DNA of 64,000 nt. Source: Polydactylus sextarius (taxonomy: Eukaryota; Chordata; Actinopteri; Polynemidae). The notes under the pieces were generated by a model. It did no database searches. It worked only from the letters and a program-made list of their open reading frames with translations, and was not told the origin of the DNA. A program made the translations under genes and the position numbers. Positions 1-13,000 of the stretch are shown here, piece by piece (positions within the stretch are counted from its first letter, which is position 1; the number at the start of each line of letters is the position of its first letter). The DNA is taken from the NCBI GenBank assembly GCA_016801845.1, contig CM028931.1, positions 13,649,555 to 13,713,554 on the forward strand, read 5' to 3'.

Positions 1-3000
1 CTGGGAGGTGAGTGAGGCTAGAGGCTGCTGGCTGACCTGGAACAGAAGTTTTGCTTTCCATCTGAGACTGCCATGACCAACCTCAGGCCAGACCTTTGGC
101 TTTGGTCATCTTTTATTCGCACAATTGACATCATAAAGCTCTAGAGAAGGTCTACAAAAACTCTTGGGTATGGCAGCAGATGCAAAGCATGGCTCCAGCC
201 AACCAACGATTGGCTGAGCTTTAGTTTTCCAGAGGCCTCGTAACCAAGGAGACCACCAGACCCCTAAAAGATGTAGGAGTTCAAGGCCAACAATGTCCGA
301 TGCTGCCGAACCAACAAGTCAGTGGATCTGGATTCAGAAGAAACACTAGAATCTCAAACTATCAGTAGGAGTGTCGAAGCCATTTATGCTCCCTGCACAT
401 ACGTCTGTTAATGTTAAACGTTGTCAAACATCATGGCCTCTATACTCTCCATGAGTACTTTACGTTGGGAAGGTTAAGTGATGCATCCACTAGAGGGCTG
501 TGCAAACGGTGAAGGAGATCATGATGCATGTTCTAATAGAGCGATTAAAACGAGGCAGCGCTGTAGACGGCGTTAAATACATCGCAGCACGTGGATGGCG
601 ATTTCTTTTGCCGTCTTATTTGTTCCTCTGCTGGTTGCACTTGAGCTACATTGGGCAAACACTGCCCCCACTATTTCAGATGTTATTGCTCCATTTGCTG
701 CGTACTGCTACGCATCAGTAAGATGGACAAAAGGCTCAGTCATTATGCTTATCCTAGGTAGAGTATAAATAAGTCTTAAGCAGAGGGGAGTTATAGCATC
801 TTGGCACCATTCAAGTTTAGCACCAACCTTCCAAAGACATCACTGACCTTACTCTAGTGACACCTCAAGTGACTGTTAATTGTTTCATCTCTTAATTGAC
901 TGAACTGGGCAGAATTGAACTAAACTGTAGCAGAAAATACCCAGTGTACCCATCGGATCCCATCGCTCACACAACGTGGATGATTGATGAAAAATGGTGG
1001 ATTTAGGTTTTTACATTTCCTTCGTGCAGTAAAACCACTAACCCCGCCCGGCAAAATGAGGAACTGACATGACCATTTACACCAACAAATCTTTATTTAT
1101 ATGGGCAGATGTTGAGACAAGCATGTGAATATAACTCTTGTGGAAATGAAAAAGGTATTTTTGGCAGATGTATCATATTCTCTCCACTGTGCAGGGATAA
1201 GGGCTTTGTGGTGGAGTGGCGGCAGGAGATAGAGGTCTTTTATAGTTTAACAATTGGAGACAAAAAAGGGGGGGAAAAAATTTCATATACTGGAGAGGGC
1301 TTACTAGGTCGACAAACACAGACACCAATATTGTTCGCTCTCAGATTCATTCGGAAGATTTTTATATGGGGCTGTGTTAGCTGTCAACAAAGAAATTTCT
1401 CATAATATTTCATGGACTGTTTTGTTGTTGTTTTTCCTCTTCTCTTCCCCTCTCCTCCCCACTCCTCCTGTCTTGTCTTCTCACAGATGGTGCACATCTT
1501 TCCTGATGAATAAGTTGGTTAAGCAATGGATTTAATGGGTTCTGAAGCTGTGAAAAGAAGAGCTGCTGGACAGCATCAGCATTGTGCATTTTTTTTTCAT
1601 TCTCTTTTTATAACATTCAAGTACACTCAGACCTCTGTGGTTGCATTAGCAATTCAAAGATTCAGCCAAACAAGAAAAACAAAGCAAAAAAAAAAAAGAA
1701 AAAACAAACCCCAAACCCTCACGGAGTCATTATTTCTTTTATGGGTCCATTTTCTGAGCTCTTAATTGTCTAGAGTGATGCGAAATACATTTTAAAATCT
1801 GGGTTTAATAGGAAACATTCTTCATTAGTGCATCTCTGAGAAGTCATCATTACAAGATGTTAAACCATATGCAAGCTTTCTTGGTTCGCTCATAGATCTG
1901 TCAAGAATTACTCTGCGTCGATAAATGTCTAAATATAAATACTAAATGTTTAATAGTTTGTAACAATATGAGTAAAGGTATTGTTAAGAATGTGTCAGTT
2001 TGATTCAGTCATCTCTCGTTTTTGTCAGGTGGGAGCGCGCATCACTCATCTCACCATATGTCGGCATATGTCTGGCAGATTTAAATGAATCAGGTGTTAC
2101 AATCACTTCAGTGTCTGCGCACTCAACTGAATATTTCATGATGTTGGCAAAAGCTATCGACGGCACAATCTCACATTCCACTCCGGTGCTTTTATTTGCT
2201 ATTAAATCATTTCTCCCTTCCCGAATCGCAAAACAAAGAGGCCAGGCTCGGCCATTTGCAGATGCAAATTCAGCCACATAGACGTATGTGTGAATTAGCA
2301 TATGGAGAGGCTTGTATATACATAAACCAACATGTAATACCAGCTACAACCCAGTGTTAGGGTGCAAGTCTGAAGAAAACAGCAGCTGCTTGGCTACTTC
2401 GACCCCATTCACTGCCTGTAATGTTTTTATTCTGTGTTATTATACAAATGGTCGTTTAAATGATCTGCGACGCTGTTTCAAGTCAGAATTTGGCAACAGA
2501 CTCATCTCTGTGCTTATTTTGGTCTGCTTCTTGTATTTCATTCCCGAGAAGCGAATGTGACAACTTCAACTTTTTTTTTTTTTTTTTTTTTTTATTTAGC
2601 TTTTAAATTTTTGAAAAATGTCCGAGAACCGTCTCGACTTGATTTTCTATTGATTACTAAGTTACCAGGAATCATCAGCCTTCACTGCATCCTGCCAAAA
2701 AAAAAAAAAAAAAGACATGTCTAAAGAACAGAGAGAGCGAGACGGGAGATTAAATTATGAAAGTGTGAATGTACCACCTTAGGTCACAGCACATGGAGGT
2801 AATTCATCACTGCCATTTCAACATCAACACCTTTTCCAACAGGTCAGAAATCTTCCTCTGATTAAACATCAAGAGGAGACAGTGATGCCAAGGAGAATCA
2901 CTGGTGAAGCATCTCTGGCCTGCATTAGTTTTTTTTTTTTTTTTATTCCAGGAAGTAAGATAGATTTAATTAAAACAAGGTTATATCACCGACAGTATTT

Positions 3001-3165
3001 TAGACAGCTCTTTTGCTCCAAAAACAACACTACAACCTTATGAATAATTTGTTTTATGCCTCACTATCATGCTCCTTTAGTGCCAGATTGCATAATGTTT
3101 TCAGGCTGCCAATCTGTGAATCCCACAATGAGCCGTAGATGACCTCACAAACACACATTTATTTG
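1..3165. other. upstream non-coding DNA
   Basis: No gene is recognised. The short open frames have no family features. The stretch holds poly(T)/poly(A) tracts near 2571-2593 and 2697-2713, and a block at 2030-2300 that looks regulatory and is listed separately. The rest reads as ordinary AT-rich intergenic sequence. Confidence 0.6.
2030..2300. promoter_or_regulatory. candidate enhancer with SOX and POU motifs
   Basis: A SOX-type motif AACAAAG lies at 2232-2238 and a perfect POU octamer ATGCAAAT at 2262-2269. The octamer is the right half of an inverted pair, ATTTGCA-GA-TGCAAAT (2254-2269), resembling paired POU-dimer sites. The block has higher sequence complexity than its flanks and is free of stops over about 90 codons on both strands, yet neither translation looks like a protein. 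SOX plus POU sites are common in neural enhancers, and the next gene, olfm1, is neural. The motifs are seen; the enhancer role is inference. Confidence 0.3.
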
Positions 3166-3430
3166 TTCCTTGTGACTGCGATATCTCATGAACGCTCAGC
3201 GACTACGTTGACATTTGGCGCGAATGTTCATCAGTACTCGAGAATAGCCTGATTAGACTTGGGTGGTCATAGGTCCAAGACCGCGTGACTTCACGAAACA
3301 CGGTTTGGACCCTTTGGAGACATTTGCTCAAGGAGGTCTTGAGACTTTGCATTCAGATTTTGCGCGGCAATGAACTTGAATATTAAATATCATCTAAAAA
3401 GGCAAAATCTCAAAACATCCTTGAGGGAAT
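3166..3430 (-). repeat. diverged antisense copy of the GAGGTCAC dispersed fish repeat
   Basis: The reverse complement carries the landmarks of the family: a GAGGTCAC-like core, then 'accaccaaaatctaatca'-like text, and 'gagatatcgc' near its end. On the + strand these appear as gatatctcatgaac (about 3180), tgattagacttgggtggtca (about 3250) and a degraded core near 3290. It is heavily mutated and has no coding capacity. Confidence 0.45.
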
Positions 3431-6149
3431 GGCTGAATTTGATACGTGTTCCCTCACACAAAATGGTTTTTGTCCATAACTCATGAATCAAATTAATCAC
3501 ACTAATTATTAATTGTTCGTTTTATTTGTATATGTCTGCAGCATTAATGGCCTCTAAAATGACTTGAATTTACACGTCTGTGTCAATGAAAATTGATCAT
3601 TACAAAATTTGCAAGTACAATCCCATTACAAATGGGGCCGTTGTACCGAGCTTCAACAACTTTCAAATGTGCTTCTATGTAAATCACTTCCCAGTTATTA
3701 TTCAGCACATCCATTAGCATTAGCAATGTATCTGCTTACACAGTTGAAATGATAATCAGGTCAGGTCACGTTGCTGTGGGATTTAAAGTAATGCAACTTA
3801 ATGAGAAGTCTTACACACAATTATCTTGAGTGTTGTATGTTGTATTGTTTTGTATGTAATTTGCTATGTTTTTTTAATTATTATTCTATTTTACTTTGTT
3901 GCCTTAGATTAGATTCAAACAATTTTTGAAATCTGATTTTTGGCAGCTATATTAGTATTTCATACTGGGGTACATGTTGCACACTATTCAGATTGATGAG
4001 ATCTAAAAAAATTACTTTAACATCATTACTTTATTTTTTTTGCATTCAACACTGAATGACTTTGCCATCGCTCCACTTTCAGGGATTGTTATTATGCGCC
4101 AAACCCAGTTTTTCCTTGAACTTTTTTTTTTTTTTTTTTTTTTTTAATATTTTCCACAGTATTATTCAAGATGGAAAATAAAACCAAGTTTACACTTTCA
4201 CAGAACACTTTCACTTCTGTTGCAACTGGAAAAAACAAATCCCTTTACAATAAAAATGCCTCAAGAAAAGGCTTTTTTTTTTTTTGCATTGGGTGTAAAA
4301 ATATAATGTAGACAACAATGATTTAAATCGGCAATGACAAAGAAAATGGCTAAAACTACAGTGTGCATCAAAACTGGTCTCCATGAGCATACAACTATCA
4401 ATACTTTCAAATATCAGGAACATTAACAACTTATTATTTTAATGGTTTGGAGTTTGCATTCAAGTTAGCTTACCACTCGCCATTCTTGAACTAACTGGGT
4501 TTCCACAGCGTGTGGCATTTGTTAATGTAAGCTACAAGTCAACCTCATCCAGACTGGGTTATATGGAGCCCTACTTTCATAAACATAAAAATAGAGACCA
4601 CTAATAACCCAGATGTATATGAGCTGAAAGACAAAAAAAAGAAGGTTTTGCATAAGCACTGCTCAATTAACGCAAGAAAATATGGCACCGTCCGTTGGCA
4701 CCATTTTTTACAAATGCTACATGGCATGTTTATGCTGTAAATGTTGTAGCTTTGGTATGTCCTCGTGTTTAACCAAGTATTTTTGTGTCTAAAGCTAACC
4801 AAACTTGAGAGTACCTTATTACTGACAATGCTGTAACCCTGTGTATTCATTACCGTACCTATGATGACCAAGGTCCAATGTTATGGGTCATATGTTCAGG
4901 TTATAAGACTTGTTGAATGAATTACTATTTAAATTGCCACTTTTTGGGTACTCCTGTGTGTTCTTATTCACCAACACTGGGTTAAATTAGGACAAAGGAA
5001 TCATTGCTAAGTTGCTGTAGCCGTTGAGCTTTTGTAATATACTAACCAGTTGGGAACATAGCGTATTTCCAGACATAATAGCTTTTTGAGTCTTTTCTGT
5101 TTTGTGCCGTTTACTCCCTCTTGGCATTTTGTTCTTAGGGTGTTTACACAGTTAATTCAAAAGCCGGATTTGTACCATCAATTTCTGTCTTATAAATGTC
5201 ATCCACTTCTGTGAAGCAGTTTATGCTCTGACAGAGGAGGTTTTAATACAAGTGGATGTTGCAACACACAGCTAATTGGCTGCAATAGCATCCTCCATTT
5301 TGGAGCACCACTTAAGTGAAAACTGCAATGCTGGTGTGACTGGGCTGTTACTGGTGAAGCAGAAGCACTAATTAATAAAGTGAAATGAATCTTCAACTTG
5401 AAGTCTGTTTTTTTTTTTTTTTTTCCCTCTCTGTGCAGTGACACCAGTGAGGATTGGTAAAACTCGACCGGCTAGATTACTGCTCATCAAGATTGTGCTG
5501 CTCGCCTTTCAGAGCCACTTTTGACTGATGGGGAGAATAATTCATCTAATGATATTAAGTTGACATTGCTCACTGCTGTCATCGCTAGTCTATTCTACTA
5601 GTAGCAGCAGCAGCCCAGACCACTGTCTATATACACACACAATGAAACTCAAATACCATCTCCTTTGCATATAAGAACACATTATTTCCAGCATTAAAAT
5701 GAAACTCCACCAACTTTTACCCTGCTTCCCTTTCTCTCCTTCACCCTCTATTGTATCCACCAGTCTCACAGCAAAAGAATGAATATGTTAAACCCAAGAT
5801 ATTTAAGTCCGTGTGGGAAACGACAGAATAAGCTTTAGGTTTAGCTTAAGGCTTAGCTTTAATATCTACACTGAATTTAAATTCAGTGGTTTTTCAAGGA
5901 TTTTGCACAAAAAGCACAAATGCTAACATGATGTTGGTGCTGGAGGAAAAACACCAAAGGCATTAGCTACTTATGCTACCACGGTTCATCATCTGGGGAT
6001 CATAAATGTAGATTTATTGGCGCTTCGTTTAATGTTATCATCTCATAAATAAATGAATAAAAAGTTTCATTAACAACAACCATTGCTTTGAGCTCAATGT
6101 GATTACCAGAATTACCATTGGATAATACTGGTCATTTGCGTATCATAAT
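3431..6149. other. non-coding DNA
   Basis: No gene recognised. It contains poly(T) tracts (about 4122-4145 and 5408-5424) and an exact 20-bp palindrome at 5869-5888 (CACTGAATTTAAATTCAGTG). Nothing else structured was seen. Confidence 0.55.
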
Positions 6150-6445
6150 TAGCATGCAGAATCTGACTGAAGGATGAGCCATCAAGATTTTTGTGATAAA
6201 TGGTGACAAAGTAAATATTTGTGTGAATTTTGACGATATTTGCTCGATATGTGGGAGTTCGGATGTCACTTTCAAAAAGTCAAAAACATGTTTCGTGAGG
6301 TCACAGTAGCCTATGACGTTTTGGTCACCAAAATCTAACCAGTTGATTGAAGAGAAGAGTTCATTTTTGAGCGTAAGTGAACTGAAAGGATTCCCACAAG
6401 GTTGACCGACAAATGGACAACCCAAACACATTATGTCTTTGGCCA
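6150..6445 (+). repeat. sense copy of the GAGGTCAC dispersed fish repeat
   Basis: Landmarks in order: aaaaacatgtttcgtgaggt (6281-6300), ggtcaccaaaatctaaccag (about 6323-6342), and near the right end ggacaacccaaacacattat, which matches the usual end of this repeat. It belongs to the same family as the tandem array at 23.4 kb. Non-coding. Confidence 0.5.
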
Positions 6446-7089
6446 CTAACTTAGCATTTCTCAACTGACTTCCTTCTTTGACTTGCCCTCAAACTACCCG
6501 TTGGTACCTACATGTCTTGTAGCAATGAACAAACACAAGATTTTTTTGTTAGTTTAAGAAATGACAGAATAAGAGCTCTTTAACAAAAGAGCATCTCTAC
6601 CTGTTGTGCTCCAGCAACATGAATCTCATCAACCTTCATTCAGTCAAACTGATTCTCTTTAAGAGCCGAACTCGCATCACTTTTGTCTACACATGGTGTC
6701 GTTAAGCGTTACCAAAGATGACAGCTGGATTAGGAAATGCCATGCGTTCAGCGTTAGAAGCGCGACAAAGATGTTTCATCATCAAAACCCCAGCTGGATC
6801 AAATAAACTTTGGGTGATACAACTTTAATGGCACTCAGGCAGACTTCAGGAAGCATTAACTTTTTAAAGAATAATCCACGCTCGGGTATTCTTACACTGT
6901 TGGTTATCGTCAGCGTGTGACACTTCTATGATAAGTGTTTGTGGGGTGCCTCCATGGTGCATCCACTTTACCTCAACCATCTTTAGCTTCTATTTCGGCA
7001 TGTAATGCCATGGTATGTCTTTCACAGGCACCTATTGCACGATGATATGTACAGCATCTCTTCCTTTTCCATTATTTTCCTATATGAGG

Positions 7090-7600
7090 GCATAAGCATG
7101 GCACCTACACCCTCTAGTTCCTCTGGGTGAAACACAACAATGCCCCAGGAAGGGTTCAAGTCAGGTCCAAACTTCTTAATCTATCTCTAGAGGTAAATAC
7201 AGCTAGTTTATGAAGGAAAATCGTTTTTGCAGCTGTGCTTCCATTCTTTTGGTCATTATCCAAAGCTCATAGCCATAGGTTAGGGTTGGAAGGATGGACT
7301 AATATCTTGCCTTTAGGCTAAACTCCCTCGTGATCTCATACAACACCTGCATTACTGCTGATGAACCAATCTGCTTGTTGCCGCTTGAAAAGAACTGACA
7401 TCCTGAGTCGCAGTCACCTATTTATAAAATTTCATTTCATTTTCTTCTTTGCTGGAACAGACGGCCCCAAGTAGAATACCATGGTTGCATAAACTGTCCT
7501 GGTGGACTGGAGGTCACGAGCCGATGAACCCGAAAAGACTCCATCATGTGCAAAAAGCAGAGATGCTCAAATTCTGATTTGCACGGACAGAGATGCTTGA
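7090..7600 (-). mobile_element. LINE reverse transcriptase fragment (decayed)
   Basis: Read on the minus strand, this resembles the 3' part of the open reading frame of a LINE that is abundant in fish. A reverse-transcriptase block reads SLLFAHDGV, where the family has LLFADDVV, so the first catalytic Asp of FADD is His here (about 7535-7570). Downstream on the same strand come degraded versions of the 'Tyr-Gly-(His/Tyr)-Glu-Leu-Trp' stretch (about 7265-7285). Several stops and frame changes show it is dead. The family is recognised from memory and its exact name was not resolved. Confidence 0.55.
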
Positions 7601-10026
7601 CTTCCTGCTGAGGATACAGACACATGACTCGATTGTGTCATGATGTAACGCTGATCTGTCAGCTATCAGTGGTAATGCGGAAACATCAACATGGGTCCAG
7701 ACAGCAGGGTTTTTTCTTTAAAAAAATAAAAATAAGAATAAAAATAAATAAAAGACAATACGGCTGAAGCAGAACAACACATGCTGTTCAACACAATTTA
7801 TTAGATTAATCAAGGCAACAGTATGTTGTGACAAACTGTGTCATGTATTTTTTGGATGCAAAATCATTTTATGAGGTTCCAGCAGATGAAGCACGCCAGG
7901 TGAGGCGTTTCATGTGGCGAATATATCATGAGATTTACATATTAATGGTGATGGAAAATGCCGTAGTGACATACTTTTGGGGACAATTTAAGCTACATTT
8001 TTCTTTTAGGCGTCAGAGTCTACATAGTTTGAAAATCTGTCTGCTGAATTTTAGAGGGAAATAAGATAAAAGCATCTCAGCGCTGTCAGTTTCAGACCCT
8101 TTAATGCATTTCTTTGCGTTAAATAGATTTTGTTCCCATTTTCATTTCTCTTTTGGTTCACTCTCTTCCTGCTCTTACAATAAATCTACCTGCATGTACA
8201 ACCTTCCTAATCCCGCTTTATTAATTATAGTCTGTCAATTTTACAAATAACCACCTTTTCACGGTTTCTTTTTCTCTCTCTCTCTCTTTTTTTTTCCTTT
8301 CTCTGTTACTCCCTGTGCTTGCATACACATGCACTTCTACAATTTTCAGTCTCGGTGAATAAATTTATTCCATAAATGATAAATCAAGAAGATGGATTTC
8401 TCCCCCTTCCCTTTCTCATTCTTTTTTTTTTTTTTTTTTTTTATTTCTTTTTGCAAACGCACACCAACACATCCACTCTTCACTTACTTCACTTTTCAGA
8501 GTGTAACTTCTCCACAAGATAAAAAAGGGGCTCGCAAGCATATGCTTTTCATGAACTAATTAAAGCACTAAACATTAAATTATGAGTCCAGTCAGCCAGT
8601 CGTTTGTCACATAGTGACAGACTGTCACCAAAATCCAGACGCTTCTCTAAGCCTCCCCGCCCCTCCTTACCGTTTGCTGTTGTCACTAACTGTTCAAAAT
8701 CTGGCACTTTTTCTTTTTTTTTTCCCAGAGAAAGGTGCTGCAGCACCTGTTAGATGTGTAGATGCTACTGAATGCCAGCGCAGGTGCGCGTTTGGCAACT
8801 AGGGTATCGCACAGACACGGCTCTGACAGCCGAAAACCCAGTGATATCTCGCCAACCACTTCAAAACGCAAACATGATTGGGCTGGATTTTAACAACAAC
8901 GCGATAGGTGATGGAGAAAAGTCTACTGAGCTCCACAGACTAATGGACTTCCTGAAAAGGATGCAGTGAGAACTGAAAGTTTCTAGAACAAGTGAAATGT
9001 GATGCATGGCCTCTGAGCACCACAAAACAAAGCAGATCATCCCCCGTGAATACTAATTATATTGTGTCCTAGTTTGGAGGAAAACTCGGGGACGAACGGT
9101 AACCTGCACCCACATCCCTGAAAAAATAATGACAACTCTCCACTTCACCGTCTTCTAATCCCAATATGCACGACTCGGTCTGTTTGAGATTTGTTAGTTA
9201 GGAGGTCATAAACAGTCTGAGTACACAGCTTGGCTGCGTGTTCACTCACAGCTGTCAGACCTCCTCTGCAACTTGCGTCCATCTTTTGCAGGAGGGATTT
9301 TCTATTAGCTTTGATGAGAGCATAACCCTGCAGCAGTCGGAGGGGATCATTATGGGTACCACGTTTCTTGCAGTAGCTGGTAGCTTCAGCCCAAAAGCCG
9401 TGGTGCAACTGCTGACAGGATGGAATTAAACCCAGTTTGAGCTCAGAGTGTGAAGGCCATGACCATTAGAATTTTTTTTTTTTACAGCAAACCCCTCAGA
9501 TATCACAGTATGCTATGATGAGGTTGGCTTTCAGTAAAGCAGGCTGCATAGCATCAACTATTAAAGGTGTAGGAGAGTTGCATGAATTGCAAAAAGCATA
9601 AACGCGTTTAAAAAAGCATATATAAATATATATGAGATATAATAATTAGATGTTTTTAGCTTAGTTTGGATGGAGAGAGGCTAATTGTCCTGTTCAGACT
9701 TAAAAGCAGCTGTTGCTACATCACCAACGATGGAATTAACAGCTGTCAACTTACCGATCTTGTACAAACACTGGGAGTTGAGCATCACATTTGATTCCTG
9801 TTTGATAGTGAGTCACTCTCTGCCCGGGAAATGTACAATTGCTCGGATGTATTATAACCTCTTGCCTTGTAAATGCAATGACCAACTACCCACTCCCAAC
9901 AAGAAACAAAGAAACAATTTGCCCCAAAGGCAAATATAGGACATTTAAGCTAAGTAAACTAAGTGTTTAGTAAACTAACTTTCTCCCAACTGCTGCCTGC
10001 AATCATATTATCTCTGAACAATAAAC

Positions 10027-10073
<47 letters not shown>

Positions 10074-13000
10074 ATTGTTATATGTGGATATTGTATTGTA
10101 TTTGTGCACATGCCTGCTTTTATGTTAATTAGTTTCTGGACAATATGTCTCACTCAGACAACAAACTTGGACTAGTCATGGGTGATTCATTAGCTAGCGC
10201 AATTGCAGTACACAGCAATAATAATGATAACAGAACAAGTGTGTTCTGCAATTCAAGCATGACTCTTACTCGAGACAGATGGCCGTAAGACATGCCTGCT
10301 TCCACGTTATTTCCTCCATACATCCACTCCTCCTCTTCCTTTTTTTTTCTAATTTGCCACTTCTCCTCAATGATGTCCACGGCGCTTGATGCAATGTGCT
10401 GGCATCCACACATTGACGCCAAAGTCAATGGGAAGACGAAGGGGGCGAAATGATTTGCACAGGACTGTGGGAATTAGTTTCACAGCCAGTCGGATACCCT
10501 GGGGTTACATAGGAAGGAAATTGGATCTAGAAGGAATGAGAGTGGGCCGTGTGATGTCATTTATTACGATAGATCAGCGCAGAGAGGTGGGGTGCGCTCA
10601 TTACAGAAAGCAGTGAACACAGCTGACTGACTGTATAACATGACAACTGGCTGCAGGAGACATAAACTCTAACAGGGTCTTATATGTAGGTGGTGGTTCA
10701 GCGTGTAGGTGTGATTCACTGTCAGAAATGTAAAAAGACAAGACTTCGTGTTGTTGTCATTACATTTATTCTCTTCGCATTTGTCTGTTTGACCCCTCCT
10801 TTTTATTTGAGGTTGTTTTTCCTTTTCACGTGATCCTGAGTGGAGGGCGGAGGCGGCAGATAATGGCAGGGTGGTCGACATTTTTTGTCGTAAGTCAAAA
10901 AAAAAAAAAAAAAAAAAAAAGGGAAAGAAATCAGTGCGTTTGCTTTGACACAGAAATAGCTTTTTGTGTTGCAGCTCACTTGGTTCTCTGAGCCAATGCA
11001 TTATTAATGACGTTGTGCCTCCATAACACTGCAAATGTCCAGTGCAGGGACGAGCCAGCACACAAAAGGGTGGGTGGGGGGATTATTTGGCACTAAGATG
11101 CTCGGGTAGCCAGACTTTATGATCACAGCTTAATACTGAGATTATTGTGTTAATCATATAATAACCGAACAGCTGTTAGAGTCCCTGTTGAGCTGCACCT
11201 TGCATTCGTTTCTTTTGTTTTGTCATTTCTAGATGGGAAAAAACATTGGATCCTTCTACCGAAAAAGAAAATGAGAAACAAATAGATTGAGAAAACATTG
11301 TAGTTTTGGTTCAGCAGCGATCGTAGACGTTTGCATTATTATCATTCTGACACACTCCTTAACTCCAGGGATGTAAATTTGGGACCTGTGCAACTCCTGT
11401 GCCAGTATACTTGTCATTTCAATTGGACTCATTACGGCATAAACTGGCCTCAGAGAGAGAATGAAGCAGGGGAACACAGAATTAGCTGGAAGCCAAGTCA
11501 CAAAGCATTCAGCACCTGATTCTCAGCTTGGACAGATGGCGGAATTGTAGCATGATGGCACAGATATGCACGAAGATGGAGAGTGAGAGGGGAAGAGGGA
11601 GAGGCAGAACACCACGCACACACACACACCAAACACATACACATATATACACACACACAAACACACACACATCCGTGTCTCAATGTTCCCTTAGGCGTGT
11701 GGCCAAGACACTCGATGTTTCATGAGGATTAAAGTCACTATGAAACCTGTGACTGAACATGAGACATTGGGTCATCAAACGTTGCCAAAACAGCTGTCAG
11801 GAGGGTAGTCATGGCACCGGCAGTGACTCACACTTCCCGGCCATGGGACATTTATTTTGTCATGATCCGATGTTGTGAAAGAAAAATGTTCAATTCGGCG
11901 AACATCACGCTTTTCCCACCGTGTTCCAAAAATCCTCCTCCACCCAAATGTCACAGACCTCTGAGCTGCTGGACTTCCTGTGTCTGTGGCGTTCCCCAGC
12001 TTGGTTACTGTGGTTTGAGGATCATAACATCTTTCATTTCATTCCCCATAATTGTGCACCGGTATCAGCTGTACCCTCGCTTAAGCTCCCTGGTTTCTCA
12101 GGGGCAGTGTTAATCCATCAAATACTTAGATCTGTCTCCCCACCCTTCCATGATCCAAGATGATGAGTGGAGCTAATAAAAGCATGGGCAGACAGAAGCT
12201 GGTGATAACACATTATCCTCGCCACCTAATCTCCCTTTTAATTAGAGACGCCGAGAAAAACCAACAAAATGTACAAAATAAAAAAAAAAAAAAAACAATG
12301 AACAGAGACAGTGCCAGACATCCAGTAGGGTTTATTTATTGTTTGAACTAGTCAATTAAGGGTCTGTACCCGAGAGATGAATGTTTGATAACGCGCCGTA
12401 CATTTTTACACTGCTGTATTAACGTTTTCCGAAGCATAGAAACAAGAAATTTCCAGATTGATTTCTTTCCTTCCAGGTAGCCATTTGTTTCCAGCTGTTG
12501 GTTTCATTTCAGTACCTCATGAAACTTCCTAGACTTGGAGAGAAAATTAAAAATGGCTTCTATAAGGTGATCCATCACGGTGAACTATTTTTTTATTTTA
12601 TTTTTTATTTTATTTTTTTTGAAGGGGGGGGTACTGTTCCCCCTTGTATCTGTTGGAAAACCAACTTCACAGCTGCTCCACTGAGCCCTTTTTTGGTCTC
12701 TTTTAGCTCGTTGTTTTGGTTTAAACGGAAAAAAGTTACTGATAAACTGCTGAAATTATTGCTGAAATACGGCACAAACTCTTATTAAAAGACTAAATTA
12801 CATTATGTTGGTCGAGGGTCACCATGACTGCACCCGACATGTTTACAGCTAATTACAGCCGCAACTGAACTCAATCAACTGCAAGTTGGTAACTCTGGTA
12901 TTTTCAGGTAGGAGAAACAAGATTGTGCTTAAGGTTTCATTCACTCATTTATTCACTGTTTTCTCTAACATTAACCGCTCCATACAGCAGAAACTACACA

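Noticed and set aside
2000..2301. Possible coding exon with open frames of over 90 codons on both strands
   Set aside because: Neither translation resembles a protein, and codon texture is not coding-like. I treat it as a possible regulatory block instead.
10150..10428. 92-codon minus-strand open frame with a hydrophobic stretch
   Set aside because: The hydrophobic part is low-complexity (LLLLL) and there is no start context, splice or family support.
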